Of a DNA stretch of 64,000 nt, positions 27,134-41,639 are shown piece by piece. Origin of the DNA: Hippophae tibetana (taxonomy: Eukaryota > Streptophyta > Magnoliopsida > Rosales > Elaeagnaceae); the NCBI GenBank assembly GCA_037013495.1, contig CM072801.1, positions 70,913,816-70,977,815 on the forward strand, read 5' to 3'. The notes under the pieces were generated by a model that was not told the origin of the DNA, did not search any database, and was given only the letters and a program-made list of their open reading frames with translations. The position numbers and the translations under genes were made by a program. Positions within the stretch are counted from its first letter, which is position 1; each line of letters begins with the position of its first letter.

Positions 27134-28217
27134 CTCTTCTCTTAAATTTTTTGGAAGAATAGAGATTTATTGATCACATAAATAAAGATCCCTTGGTCAG
27201 CACAAATATCACTTTTACATATCTATTGAATATAATCGAAAGTAAGTAAAATGGAAATTTGTGACAAAAACATAAACCCTCGATAAGTGATGTAAACGAT
27301 GGAATTTGGTTACAGAAATCAGGTTCTCTAGCGTGGCCAAAATTAATCGTGTGAATCGATACGATCTTTGATGTGATATATTATAATTTTCGTTAAGATA
27401 CTTCATTCTAGAGTTATGTCGATTAAAGTTGAAAATTCGATATATCAAATGTTTTGTTATTTTTTATCAAGTTAACAATAACCCCTTTCCCGTTCTCTTC
27501 TCTTAAATTTTTTGGAAGAATAGAGATTTATTGATCACATAAATAAAGATCCCTTGGTCAGCACAAATATCACTTTTACATATCTATTGAATATAATCGA
27601 AAGTAAGTAAAATGGAAATTTGTGACAAAAACATAAACCCTCGATAAGTGATGTAAACGATGGAATTTGGTTATAGAAATCAGGTTCTCTAGCGTGGCCA
27701 AAATTAATCGTGTGAATCGATACGATCTTCGATGTGATATATTATAATTTTCGTTAAGATACTTCATTCTAGAGTTATCTCGATTAAAGTTGAAAATTCG
27801 ATATATCAAATGTTTTGTTATTTTTTATCAAGTTAACAGTAACCCCTTTCCCGTTCTCTTCTCTTAAATCTTTTGGAAGAATAGAGATTTATTGATCACA
27901 TAAATAAAGATCCCTTGGTCAGCACAAATATGACTTTTACATATCTATTGAATATAATCGAAAGTAAGTAAAATGGAAATTTGTGACAAAAACATAAACC
28001 CTCGATAAGTGATTTAAACGATGGAATTTGGTTACAGAAATCAGGTTCGCTAGCGTGGCCAAAATTAATCGTGTGATTCGATACGAGCTTCGTTGTGATA
28101 TATTATAATAGTCGTTAAGATACTTCGGTCTAGATATATTGTCTATTAAATTTGAAAATTCGATATATCAAATGTTTTGTTATTTTTGAACAAGTGAACA
28201 GTAACCCCTTTCCTGTT
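27134..28217. repeat. D1-D2 pair 4 plus next monomer (partner 31474-32558)
   Basis: D1 is at 27134 and D2 at 27495-27855. D2 carries two private variants, TTATAGAAATC and GTTATCTCG. The next monomer has AAATCTTTTGG, AATATGACTTTTAC and CTTCGTTGTG. All of these recur in the same order about 4341 bp (12 monomers) later, so the two stretches are copies of one segment. Confidence 0.87.
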
Positions 28218-28941
28218 CTCTTCTCTTAAATTTTTTGGAAGAATAGAGATTTATTGATCACATCAATAAAGATCACTTGGTCAGCACAAATATCTCTTTT
28301 ACATATCTATTGAATAAAATCGAAAGTAAGTAAAACGGAAATTTGTGACAAAAACATAAACACTCGATAAGTGATGTAAGCGATGGAATTTGGTTATAGA
28401 AATCAGGTTCTCTAGCGTGGCCAAAATTAATCATGTGAATCAATACGAGCTTCGATGTGATATATTATAATAGTCGTTAAGATACTTCAGTCTAGAGTTA
28501 TTGTCGATTAAAGGTGAAAATTCGATATATCAAATGTTTTGTTATTTTTGAACAAGTGAACAGTAACACCTTTCCTGTTCTCTTCTCTTGAATGTTTTGG
28601 AAGAATAGAGATTTATTGATCACATAAATAAAGATCCCTTGGTCAGCACAAATATCACTTTTACATATATATTGAATATAATCGAAAGTAAGTAAAATGG
28701 AAATTTGTGACAAAAACATAAACCCTCGATAAGTGATGTAAACGATGGAATTTGGTTACAGAAATCAGGTTCTCTAGCGTGGCCAAACTTAATCGTGTGA
28801 TTCGATACGAGCTTCGATGTGATATATTATAATAGTCGTTAAGATACTTCAGTCTAGAGTTATTGTCGATTAAAGTTGAAAATTCGATATATCAAATGTT
28901 TTGTTATTTTTTAACAAGTTAACAGTAACCCCTTTCCCGTT

Positions 28942-29663
28942 CTCTTCTGTTAATTTTTTTGGAAGAATAGAGATTTATTGATCACATAAATAAATATCCC
29001 TTGGTCGGCACAAATATCACTTTAACATATCTATTGAATATAATCGAAAGTAAGTAAAATGGAAATTTGTGACAAAAACATAAACCCTCGATAAGTGATC
29101 TAAACGATGGAATTTGGTTACAGAAATCAGGTTCTCTAGCGTGGCCAAAATTAATCGTGTGAATCGATACGATCTTTGATGTGATATATTATAATTTTCG
29201 TTAAGATACTTCATTCTAGAGTTATGTGGATTAAAGTTGAAAATTCGATATATCAAATGTTTTGTTATTTTTTATCAAGTTAACAATAACCCCTTTCCCG
29301 TTCTCTTCTCTTAAATTTTTTGGAAGAATAGAGATTTATTGATCACATAAATAAAGATCCCTTGGTCAGCACAAATATCACTTTTACATATCTATTGAAT
29401 ATAATCGAAAGTAAGTAAAATGGAAATTTGTGACAAAAACATAAACCCTCGATAAGTGATGTAAACGATGGAATTTGGTTACAGAAATCAGGTTCTCTAG
29501 CGTGGCCAAAATTAATCGTGTGAATCGATACGATCTTCGATGTGATATATTATAATTTTCGTTAAGATACTTCATTCTAGGGTTATGTCGATTAAAGTTG
29601 AAAATTCGATATATCAAATGTTTTGTTATTTTTTATCAAGTTAACAGTAACCCCTTTCCCGTT
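28942..29663. repeat. D1-D2 pair 5 with a chimeric D1
   Basis: The first monomer (28942-29302) begins as type G, with CTGTTAATTTTTTT and TTGGTCGGCAC, but ends as D1, with GATCTTTGATG, ATAATTTTCG and a 1-bp-short GTTATGTGG. It replaces the usual G, H, D1 series by one hybrid, which removes two monomers. D2 is at 29303-29663 and has GGGTTATGTCG as a private variant. Confidence 0.85.
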
Positions 29664-31473
29664 CTCTTCTCTTAAATTTTTTAGAAGAATAGAGATTTAT
29701 TGATCACATAAATAAAGATCCCTTGGTCAGCACAAATATCACTTTTACATATCTATTGAATATAATCGAAAGTAAGTAAAATGGAAATTTGTGACAAAAA
29801 CATAAACCCTAGATAAGTGATGTAAACGATGGAATTTGGTTACAGAAATCAGGTTCTCTAGCGTGGCCAAAATTAATCGTGTGATTCGATACGAGCTTCG
29901 ATGTGATATATTATAATAGTCGTTAAGATACCTCGGTCTAGATATATTGTCTATTAAAGTTGAAAATTCGATATATCAAATGTTTTGTTATTTTTGAACA
30001 AGTGAACAGTAACACCTTTCCTGTTCTCTTCTCTTGAATGTTTTGGAAGAATAGAGATTTATTGATCACATAAATAAAGATCCCTTGGTCAGCACAAATA
30101 TCTCTTTTACATATATATTGAATAAAATCGAAAGTAAGTAAAACGGAAATTTGTGACAAAAACATAAACACTCGATAAGTGATGTAAGCGATGGAATTTG
30201 GTTACAGAAATCAGGTTCTCTAGCGTGGCCAAAATTAATCGTGTGAATCAATACGAGCTTCGATGTGATATATTATAATAGTCGTTACGATACCTCGGTC
30301 AAGAGTTACGGTCGATTAATGTTGAAAATTCGATTTATCAAATGTTTTGTTATTTTTGAACAAGTGAACAGTAACCCCTTTCCTGTTCTCTTCTCTTAAA
30401 TTTTTTGGAAGAATAGAGATTTATTGATCACATCAATAAAGATCACTTGGTCAGCACAAATATCTCTTTTACATATCTATTGAATAAAATCGAAAGTAAG
30501 TAAAACGGAGATTTGTGACAAAAACATAAACCCTAGATAAGTGATGTAAACGATGGAATTTGGTTACAGAAATCAGGTTCTCTAGCGTGGCCAAAATTAA
30601 TCGTGTGATTCGATACGAGCTTCGATGTGATATATTATAATAGTCGTTAAGATACCTCGGTCTAGATATATTGTCTATTAAAGTTGAAAATTCGATATAT
30701 CAAATGTTTTGTTATTTTTGAACAAGTGAACAGTAACACCTTTCGTGTTCTCTCCTCTTGAATGTTTTGGAAGAATAGAGATTTATTGATCACATAAATA
30801 AAGATCCCTTGGTCAGCACAAATATCACTTGTACATATCTATTGAATATAATCGAAAGTAAGTAAAATGGAAATTTGTGACAAAAACATAAACCCTCGAT
30901 TAGTGATGTAAACGATGGAATTTGGTTACAGAAATCAGGTTCTCTAGCGTGGCCAAACATAATCGTGTGATTCGATTCGAGCTTCGATGTGATATATTAT
31001 AATAGTCGTTAAGATACTTCAGTCTAGAGTTATTGTCGATTAAAGTTGAAAATTCGATATATCAAATGTTTTGTTATTTTTTAACAAGTTAACAGTAACC
31101 CCTTTCCCGTTCTCTTCTGTTAATTTTTTTGGAAGAATAGAGATTTATTGATCACATAAATAAATATCCCTTGGTCGGCACAAATATCACTTTAACATAT
31201 CTATTGAATATAATCGAAAGTAAGTAAAATGGAAATTTGTGACAAAAACATAAACCCTCGATAAGTGATGTAAACGATGGAATTTGGTTACAGAAATCAG
31301 GTTCTCTAGCGTGGCCAAAATTAATCGTGTGATTCGATACGAGCTTCGATGTGATATATTATAATAGTCGTTAAGATACCTCGGTCTAGATATATTGTCT
31401 ATTAAAGTAGAAAATTCGATATATCAAATGTTTTGTTATTTTTGAACAAGTGAACAGTAACCCCTTTCCTGTT

Positions 31474-32558
31474 CTCTTCTCTTAAATTTTTTGGAAGAAT
31501 AGAGATTTATTGATCACATAAATAAAGATCCCTTGGTCAGCACAAATATCACTTTTACATATCTATTGAATATAATCGAAAGTAAGTAAAATGGAAATTT
31601 GTGACAAAAACATAAACCCTCGATAAGTGATGTAAACGATGGAATTTGGTTACAGAAATCAGGTTCTCTAGCGTGGCCAAAATTAATCGTGTGAATCGAT
31701 ACGATCTTTGATGTGATATATTATAATTTTCGTTAAGATACTTCATTCTAGAGTTATGTCGATTAAAGTTGAAAATTCGATATATGAAATGTTTTGTTAT
31801 TTTTTATCAAGTTAACAATAACCCCTTTCCCGTTCTCTTCTCTTAAATTTTTTTGGAAGAATAGAGATTTATTGATCACATAAATAAAGATCCCTTGGTC
31901 AGCACAAATATCACTTTTACATATCTATTGAATATAATCGAAAGTAAGTAAAATGGAAATTTGTGACAAAAACATAAACCCTCGATAAGTGATGTAAACG
32001 ATGGAATTTGGTTATAGAAATCAGGTTCTCTAGCGTGGCCAAAATTAATCGTGTGAATCGATACGATCTTCGATGTGATATATTATAATTTTCGTTAAGA
32101 TACTTCATTCTAGAGTTATCTCGATTAAAGTTGAAAATTCGATATATCAAATGTTTTGTTATTTTTTATCAAGTTAACAGTAACCCCTTTCCCGTTCTCT
32201 TCTCTTAAATCTTTTGGAAGAATAGAGATTTATTGATCACATAAATAAAGATCCCTTGGTCAGCACAAATATGACTTTTACATATCTATTGAATATAATC
32301 GAAAGTAAGTAAAATGGAAATTTGTGACAAAAACATAAACCCTCGATAAGTGATTTAAACGATGGAATTTGGTTACAAAAATCAGGTTCGCTAGCGTGGC
32401 CAAAATTAATCGTGTGATTCGATACGAGCTTCGTTGTGATATATTATAATAGTCGTTAAGATACTTCGGTCTAGATATATTGTCTATTAAATTTGAAAAT
32501 TCGATATATCAAATGTTTTGTTATTTTTGAACAAGTGAACAGTAACCCCTTTCCTGTT
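31474..32558. repeat. D1-D2 pair 6 plus next monomer (partner 27134-28217)
   Basis: This is the second copy of the pair 4 segment, with the same TTATAGAAATC, GTTATCTCG, AAATCTTTTGG, AATATGAC and CTTCGTTGTG tags. D1 has ATATGAAATG near 31784 as a private change. D2 has one extra T in its A/T run near 31850 and is 362 bp. Confidence 0.87.
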
Positions 32559-33749
32559 CTCTTCTCTTAAATTTTTTGGAAGAATAGAGATTTATTGATC
32601 ACATCAATAAAGATCACTTGGTCAGCACAAATATCTCTTTTACATATCTATTGAATAAAATCGAAAGTAAGTAAAATGGAGATTTGTGACAAAAACATAA
32701 ACCCTAGATAAGTGATGTAAACGATGGAATTTGGTTACAGAAATCAGGTTCTCTAGCGTGGCCAAAATTAATCGTGTGATTCGATACGAGCTTCGATGTG
32801 ATATATTATAATAGTCGTTAAGATACCTCGGTCTAGATATATTGTCTATTAAAGTTGAAAATTCGATATATCAAATGTTTTGTTATACTTGAACAAGTGA
32901 ACAGTAACACCTTTCCTGTTCTCTTCTCTTGAATGTTTTGGAAGAATAGAGATTTATTGATCACATAAATAAAGATCCCTTGGTCAGCACAAATATCTCT
33001 TTTACATATATATTGAATAAAATCGAAAGTAAGTAAAACGGAAATTTGTGACAAAAACATAAACACTCGATAAGTGATGTAAGCGATGGAATTTGGTTAC
33101 AGAAATCAGATTCTCTAGCGTGGCCAAAATTAATCGTGTGAATCAATACGAGCTTCGATGTGATATATTATAATAGTCGTTACGATACCTCGGTCAAGAG
33201 TTACGGTCGATTAATGTTGAAAATTCGATTTATCAAACGTTTTGTTATTTTTGAACAAGTGAACAGTAACCCCTTTCCTGTTCTCTTCTCTTAAATTTTT
33301 TGGAAGAATAGAGATTTATTGATCACATCAATAAAGATCACTTGGTCAGCACAAATATCTCTTTTACATATCTATTGAATAAAATCGAAAGTAAGTAAAA
33401 CGGAGATTTGTGACAAAAACATAAACCCTAGATAAGTGATGTAAACGATGGAATTTGGTTACAGAAATCAGGTTCTCTAGCGTGGCCAAAATTAATCGTG
33501 TGATTCGATACGAGCTTCGATGTGATATATTATAATAGTCGTTAAGATACCTCGGTCTAGATATATTGTCTATTAAAGTTGAAAATTCGATATATCAAAT
33601 GTTTTGTTATTTTTGAACAAGTGAACAGTAACACCTTTCCCGTTCTCTCCTCTTGAATGTTTTGGAAGAATAGAGATTTATTGATCACATAAATAAAGAT
33701 CCCTTGGTCAGTACAAATATCACTTTTACATATCTATTGAATATAATCG

Positions 33750-34990
33750 AAAGTAAGTAAAATGGAAATTTGTGACAAAAACATAAACCCTCGATTAGTG
33801 ATGTAAACGATGGGATTTGGTTACAGAAATCAGGTTCTCTAGCGTGGCCAAACTTAATCGTGTGATTCGATACGAGCTTCGATGTGATATATTATAATAG
33901 TCGTTAAGATACTTCAGTCTAGAGTTATTGTCGATTAAAGTTGAAAATTCGATATATCAAACGTTTTGTTATTTTTGAACAAGTGAACAGTAACCCCTTT
34001 CCTGTTCTCTTCTCTTAAATTTTTTGGAAGAATAGAGATTTATTGATCACATAAATAAAGATCCCTTGGTCAGCACAAATATCACTTTTACATATCTATT
34101 GAATATAATCGAAAGTAAGTAAAATGGAAATTTGTGACAAAAACATAAACACTCGATAAGTGATTTAAACGATGGAATTTGGTTACAGAAATCAGGTTCG
34201 CTAGCGTGGCCAAAATTAATCGTGTGATTCTATACGAGCTTCGATGTGATATATTATAATAGTCGTTAAGATACTTCGGTCTAGATATATTGTCTATTAA
34301 ATTTGAAAATTCGATATATCAAATGTTTTGTTATTTTTGAACAAGTGAACAGTAACCCCTTTCCCGTTCTCTTCTCTTAAATTTTTTGGAAGAATAGAGA
34401 TTTATTGATCACATCAATAAAGATCACTTGGTCAGCACAAATATCTCTTTTACATATCTATTGAATAAAATCGAAAGTAAGTAAAACGGAGATTTGTGAC
34501 AAAAACATAAACCCTAGATAAGTGATGTAAACGATGGAATTTGGTTACAGAAATCAGGTTCTCTAGCGTGGCCAAAATTAATCGTGTGATTCGATACGAG
34601 CTTCGATGTGATATATTATAATAGTCGTTAAGATACCTCGGTCTAGATATATTGTCTATTAAAGTTGAAAATTCGATATATCAAATGTTTTGTTATTTTT
34701 GAACAAGTGAACAGTAACACCTTTCCTGTTCTCTTCTCTTGAATGTTTTTGAAGAATAGAGATTTATTGATCACATAAATAAAGATCCCTTGGTCAGCAC
34801 AAATATCTCTTTTACATATATATTGAATAAAATCGAAAGTAAGTAAAACGGAAATTGGTGACAAAAAAATAAACACTCGATAAGTGATGTAAGCGATGGA
34901 ATTTGGTTACAGAAATCAGGTTCTCTAGCGTGGCCAAAATTAATCGTGTGAATCAATACGAGCTTCGATGTGATATATTATAATAGTCGT
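33750..34990. repeat. 7-mer repeat, copy 1 (partner about 36284-37524)
   Basis: The stretch matches a segment 2534 bp (exactly seven monomers) downstream. Shared rare tags are GATGGGATTTGG, GATTCTATACG and AAATTGGTGACAAAAAAATA. The match ends near 34995, where this copy changes to TCGGTCTAGATATATT while the other continues TCGGTCAAGAGTTACGG. End points are approximate. Confidence 0.82.
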
Positions 34991-35092
34991 TACGATACCT
35001 CGGTCTAGATATATTGTCTATTAAAGTTGAAAATTCGATATATCAAATGTTTTGTTATTTTTGAACAAGTGAACAGTAACACCTTTCCTGTT
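34731..35092. repeat. Chimeric monomer, switch at GATACCTCGGTC
   Basis: The front belongs to the CTTGAATG/GTAAGCG type, which normally continues TCGGTCAAGAGTTACGG. Here it continues TCGGTCTAGATATATTG, as in other types. The switch falls at monomer positions of about 262-275. Confidence 0.78.
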
Positions 35093-36178
35093 CTCTCCTC
35101 TTGAATGTTTTGGAAGAATAGAGATTTATTGATCACATAAATAAAGATCCCTTGGTCAGCACAAATATCACTTTTACATATCTATTGAATATAATCGAAA
35201 GTAAGTAAAATGGAAATTTGTGACAAAAACATAAACCCTCGATAAGTGATTTAAACGATGGAATTTGGTTACAGAAATCAGGTTCGCTAGCGTGCCCAAA
35301 ATTAATCGTGTGATTCGATACGAGCTTCGTTGTGATATATTATAATAGTCGTTAAGATACTTCGGTCTAGATATATTGTCTATTAAATTTGAAAATTCGA
35401 TATATCAAATGTTTTGTTATTTTTTATCAAGTTAACAGTAACCCCTTTCCCGTTCTCTTCTCTTAAATTTTTTAGAAGAATAGAGATTTATTGATCACAT
35501 AAATAAAGATCCCTTGGTCAGCACAAATATCACTTTTACATATCTATTGAAGATAATCGAAAGTAAGTAAAATGGAAATTTGTGACAAAAACATAAACCC
35601 TAGATAAGTGATGTAAACGATGGAATTTGGTTACAGAAATCAGGTTCTCTAGCGTGGCCAAAATTAATCGTGTGATTCGATACGAACTTCGATGTGATAT
35701 ATTATAATAGTCGTTAAGATACCTCGGTCTAGATATATTGTCTATTAAAGTTGAAAATTCGATATATCAAATGTTTTGTTATTTTTGAACAAGTGAACAG
35801 TAACACCTTTCCTGTTCTCTTCTCTTGAATGTTTTGGAAGAATAGAGATTTATTGATCACATAAATAAAGATCCCTTGGTCAGCACAAATATCTCTTTTA
35901 CATATATATTGAATAAAATCGAAAGTAAGTAAAACGGAAATTTGTGACAAAAACATAAACACTCGATAAGTGATGTAAGCGATGGAATTTGGTTACAGAA
36001 ATCAGGTTCTCTAGCGTGGCCAAAATTAATCGTGTGAATCAATACGAGCTTCGATGTGATATATTATAATAGTCGTTACGATACCTCGGTCAAGAGTTAC
36101 GGTCGATTAATGTTGAAAATTCGATTTATCAAATGTTTTGTTATTTTTGAACAAGTGAACAGTAACCCCTTTCCTGTT

Positions 36179-36540
36179 CTCTTCTCTTAAATTTTTTGGA
36201 AGAATAGAGATTTATTGATCACATCAATAAAGATCACTTGGTCAGCACAAATATCACTTTTACATATCTATTGAATATAATCGAAAGTAAGTAAAATGGA
36301 AATTTGTGACAACAACATAAACCCTCGATTAGTGATGTAAACGATGGGATTTGGTTACAGAAATCAGGTTCTCTAGCGTGGCCAAACTTAATCGTGTGAT
36401 TCGATACGAGCTTCGATGTGATATATTATAATAGTCGTTAAGATACTTCAGTCTAGAGTTATTGTCGATTAAAGTTGAAAATTCGATATATCAAACGTTT
36501 TGTTATTTTTGAACAAGTGAACAGTAACCCCTTTCCTGTT
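36179..36540. repeat. Chimeric monomer, CATCAATAAAG front and CTCGATTAG back
   Basis: The front reads CATCAATAAAGATCACTTGG, which normally goes with ATATCTCTTTTAC, AATAAAATCG and ACGGAGATTTG. Here it is followed by ATATCACTTTTAC, AATATAATCG and CCCTCGATTAGTG, as in a different core type. The switch lies at monomer positions of about 60-75. The monomer at 38351-38712 has the same arrangement. Confidence 0.78.
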
Positions 36541-37524
36541 CTCTTCTCTTAAATTTTTTGGAAGAATAGAGATTTATTGATCACATAAATAAAGATCCCT
36601 TGGTCAGCACAAATATCACTTTTACATATCTATTGAATATAATCGAAAGTAAGTAAAATGGAAATTTGTGACAAAAACATAAACACTCGATAAGTGATTT
36701 AAACGATGGAATTTGGTTACAGAAATCAGGTTCGCTAGCGTGGCCAAAATTAATCGTGTGATTCTATACGAGCTTCGATGTGATATATTATAATAGTCGT
36801 TATGATACTTCGGTCTAGATATATTGTCTATTAAATTTGAAAATTCGATATATCAAATGTTTTGTTATTTTTGAACAAGTGAACAGCAACCCCTTTCCCG
36901 TTCTCTTCTCTTAAATTTTTTGGAAGAATAGAGATTTATTGATCACATCAATAAAGATCACTTGGTCAGCACAAATATCTCTTTTACATATCTATTGAAT
37001 AAAATCGAAAGTAAGTAAAACGGAGATTTGTGACAAAAACATAAACCCTAGATAAGTGATGTAAACGATAGAATTTGGTTACAGAAATCAGGTTCTCTAG
37101 CGTGGCCAAAATTAATCGTGTGATTCGATACGAGCTTCGATGTGATATATTATAATAGTCGTTAAGATACCTCGGTCTAGATATATTGTCTATTAAAGTT
37201 GAAAATTCGATATATCAAATGTTTTGTTATTTTTGAACAAGTGAACAGTAACACCTTTCCTGTTCTCTTCTCTTGAATGTTTTGGAAGAATAGAGATTTA
37301 TTGATCACATAAATAAAGATCCCTTGGTCAGCACAAATATCTCTTTTACATATATATTGAATAAAATCGAAAGTAAGTAAAACGGAAATTGGTGACAAAA
37401 AAATAAACACTCGATAAGTGATGTAAGCGATGGAATTTGGTTACAGAAATCAGGTTCTCTAGCGTGGCAAAAATTAATCGTGTGAATCAATACGAGCTTC
37501 GATGTGATATATTATAATAGTCGT
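36284..37524. repeat. 7-mer repeat, copy 2 (partner about 33750-34990)
   Basis: This is the second copy, with the same rare tags. Private differences include GACAACAACATAAAC near 36310 and AACAGCAACCCC near 36886. It begins inside the chimeric monomer 36179-36540, which places one end of the exchange within that monomer. Confidence 0.82.
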
Positions 37525-38350
37525 TACGATACCTCGGTCAAGAGTTACGGTCGATTAATGTTGAAAATTCGATTTATCAAATGTTTTGTTATTTTTTATC
37601 AAGTTAACAGTAACCCCTTTCCCGTTCTCTTCTCTTAAATCTTTTGGAAGAATAGAGATTTATTGATCACATAAATAAAGATCCCTTGGTCAGCACAAAT
37701 ATCACTTTTACATATCTATTGAATATAATCGAAAGTAAGTAAAATGGAAATTTGTGACAAAAACATAAACCCTCGATAAATGATTTAAACGATGGAATTT
37801 GGTTACAGAAATCAGGTTCGCTAGCGTGGCCAAAATTAATCGTGTGATTCGATACGAGCTTCGTTGTGATATATTATAATAGTCGTTAAGATACTTCGGT
37901 CTAGATATATTGTCTATTAAATTTGAAAATTCGATATATCAAATGTTTTGTTATTTTTGAACAAGTGAACAGTAACCCCTTTCCTGTTCTCTTCTCTTAA
38001 ATTTTTTGGAAGAATAGAGATTTATTGATCACATCAATAAAGATCACTTGGTCAGCACAAATATCTCTTTTACATATCTATTGAATAAAATCGAAAGTAA
38101 GTAAAACGGAGATTTGTGACAAAAACATAAACCCTAGATAAGTGATGTAAACGATGGAATTTGGTTACAGAAATCAGGTTCTCTAGCGTGGCCAAAATTA
38201 ATCGTGTGATTTGATACGAGCTTCGATGTGATATATTATAATAGTCATTAAGATACCTCGGTCTAGATATATTGTCTATTAAAGTTGAAAATTCGATATA
38301 TCAAATGTTTTGTTATTTTTGAACAAGTGAACAGTAACACCTTTCCTGTT

Positions 38351-38712
38351 CTCTTCTCTTAAATTTTTTGGAAGAATAGAGATTTATTGATCACATCAAT
38401 AAAGATCACTTGGTCAGCACAAATATCACTTTTACATATCTATTGAATATAATCGAAAGTAAGTAAAATGGAAATTTGTGACAAAAACATAAACCCTCGA
38501 TTAGTGATGTAAACGATGGAATTTGGTTACAGAAATCAGGTTCTCTTGCGTGGCCAAACTTAATCGTGTGATTCGATACGAGCTTCGATGTGATATATTA
38601 TAATAGTCGTTAAGATACTTCAGTCTAGAGTTATTGTCGATTAAAGTTGAAAATTCAATATATCAAATGTTTTGTTATTTTTTAACAAGTTAACAGTAAC
38701 CCCTTTCCCGTT
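38351..38712. repeat. Chimeric monomer of the same design as 36179
   Basis: CATCAATAAAGATCACTTGG is followed by ATATCACTTTTAC and CCCTCGATTAGTG. It also carries TTGCGTGG, rare in the core, and AAAATTCAATATATC. It is either a copy of the 36179 chimera or an independent exchange at the same place. Confidence 0.75.
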
Positions 38713-39073
38713 CTCTTCTCTTAAATTTTTTGGAAGAATAGAGATTTATTGATCACATAAATAAAGATCCCTTGGTCAGCACAAATATCACTTTTACATA
38801 TCTATTGAATATAATCGAAAGTAAGTAAAATGGAAATTTGTGACAAAAACATAAACCCTCGATAAGTGATGTAAACGATGGAATTTGGTTACAGAAATCA
38901 GGTTCTCTAGCGTGGCCAAAATTAATCGTGTGAATCGATACGATCTTCGATGTGATATATTATAATTTTCGTTAAGATACTTCATTCTAGAGTTATGTCG
39001 ATTAAAATTGAAAATTCGATATATCAAATGTTTTGTTATTTTTTATCAAGTTAACAGTAACCCCTTTCCCGTT
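38713..39073. repeat. Solitary D2 monomer
   Basis: This is a 361-bp D2 monomer with no D1 before it. It has the private variant GATTAAAATTGAAAATTCG near 39000. A TTTAAACG/TTCGCTAGCG monomer follows, as after the D pairs of HOR copies 1 and 2. Confidence 0.85.
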
Positions 39074-41639
39074 CTCTTCTCTTAAATTTTTTGGAAGAAT
39101 AGAGATTTATTGATCACATAAATAAAGATCCCTTGGTCAGCACAAATATCACTTTTACATATCTATTGAATATAATCGAAAGTAAGTAAAATGGAAATTT
39201 GTGACAAAAACATAAACCCTCGATAAGTGATTTAAACGATGGAATTTGGTTACAGAAATCAGGTTCGCTAGCGTGGCCAAAATTAATCGTGTGATTCTAT
39301 ACGAGCTTCGATGTGATATATTATAATAGTCGTTAAGATACTTCGGTCTAGATATATTGTCTATTAAATTTGAAAATTCGATATATCAAATGTTTTGTTA
39401 TTTTTGAACAAGTGAACAGTAACCCCTTTCCTGTTCTCTTCTCTTAAATTTTTTGGAAGAATAGAGATTTATTGATCACATCAATAAAGATCACTTGGTC
39501 AGCACAAATATCTCTTTTACATATCTATTGAATAAAATCGAAAGTAAGTAAAACGGAGATTTGTGACAAAAACATAAACCCTAGATAAGTGATGTAAACG
39601 ATGGAATTTGGTTACAGAAATCAGGTTCTCTAGCGTGGCCAAAATTAATCGTGTGATTCGATACGAGCTTCGATGTGATATATTATAATAGTCGTTAAGA
39701 TACCTCGGTCTAGATATATTGTCTATTAAAGTTGAAAATTCGATATATCAAATGTTTTGTTATTTTTGAACAAGTGAACAGTAACACCTTTCCTGTTCTC
39801 TTCTCTTGAATGTTTTGGAAGAATAGAGATTTATTGATCACATAAATAAAGATCCCTTGGTCAGCACAAATATCTCTTTTACATATATATTGAATAAAAT
39901 CGAAAGTAAGTAAAACGGAAATTTGTGACAAAAACATAAACACTCGATAAGTGATGTAAGCGATGGATTTTGGTTACAGAAATCAGGTTCTCTAGCGTGG
40001 CCAAAATTAATCGTGTGAATCAATACGAGCTTCGATGTGATATATTATAATAGTCGTTACGATACCTCGGTCAAGAGTTACGGTCGATTAATGTTGAAAA
40101 TTCGATTTATCAAATGTTTTGTTATTTTTGAACAAGTGAACAGTAACCCCTTTCCTGTTCTCTTCTCTTAAATTTTTTGGAAGAATAGAGATTTATTGAT
40201 CACATCAATAAAGATCACTTGGTCAGCACAAATATCTCTTTTACATATCTATTGAATAAAATCGAAAGTAAGTAAAACGGAGATTTGTGACAAAAACATA
40301 AACCCTAGATAAGTGATGTAAACGATGGAATTTGGTTACAGAAATCATGTTCTCTAGCGTGGCCAAAATTAATCGTGTGATTCGATACGAGCTTCGATGT
40401 GATATATTATAATAGTCGTTAAGATACCTCGGTCTAGATATATTGTCTATTAAAGTTGAAAATTCGATATATCAAATGTTTTGTTATTTTTGAACAAGTG
40501 AACAGTAACACCTTTCCTGTTCTCTTCTCTTGAATGTTTTGGAAGAATAGAGATTTATTGATCACATAAATAAAGATCCCTTGGTCAGCACAAATATCTC
40601 TTTTACATATATATTGAATAAAATCGAAAGTAAGTAAAACGGAAATTAGTGACAAAAACATAAACACTCGATAAGTGATGTAAGCGATGGAATTTGGTTA
40701 CAGAAATCAGGTTCTCTAGCGTGGCCAAAATTAATCGTGTGAATCAATACGAGCTTCGATGTGATATATTATAATAGTCGTTACGATACCTCGGTCAAGA
40801 GTTACGGTCGATTAATGTTGAAAATTCGATTTATCAAACGTTTTGTTATTTTTGAACAAGTGAACAGTAACCCCTTTCCTGTTCTCTTCTCTTAAATTTT
40901 TTGGAAGAATAGAGATTTATTGATCACATCAATAAAGATCACTTTGTCAGCACAAATATCTCTTTTACATATCTATTGAATAAAATCGAAAGTAAGTAAA
41001 ACGGAGATTAGTGACAAAAACATAAACCCTAGATAAGTGATGTAAACGATGGAATTTGGTTACAGAAATCAGGTTCTCTAGCGTGGCCAAAATTAATCGT
41101 GTGATTCGATACGAGCTTCGATGTGATATATTATAATAGTCGTTAAGATACCTCGGTCTAGATATATTGTCTATTAAAGTTGAAAATTCGATATATCAAA
41201 TGTTTTGTTATTTTTGAACAAGTGAACAGTAACACCTTTCCTGTTCTCTTCTCTTGAATGTTTTGGAAGAATAGAGATTTATTCATCACATAAATAAAGA
41301 TCCCTTGGTCAGCACAAATATCACTTTTACATATCTATTGAATATAATCGAAAGTAAGTAAAATAGAAATTTGTGACAAAAACATAAACCCTCGATTAGT
41401 GATGTAAACGATGGAATTTGGTTACAGAAATCAGGTTCTCTAGCGTGGCCAAACTTAATCGTGTGATTCGATACAAGCTTCGATGTGATATATTATAATA
41501 GTCGTTAAGATACTTCAGTCTAGAGTTATTGTCTATTAAAGTTGAAAATTCGATATATCAAATGTTTTGTTATTTTTTAACAAGTTAACAGTAACCCCTT
41601 TCCCGTTCTCTTCTGTTAATTTTTTTGGAAGAATAGAGA

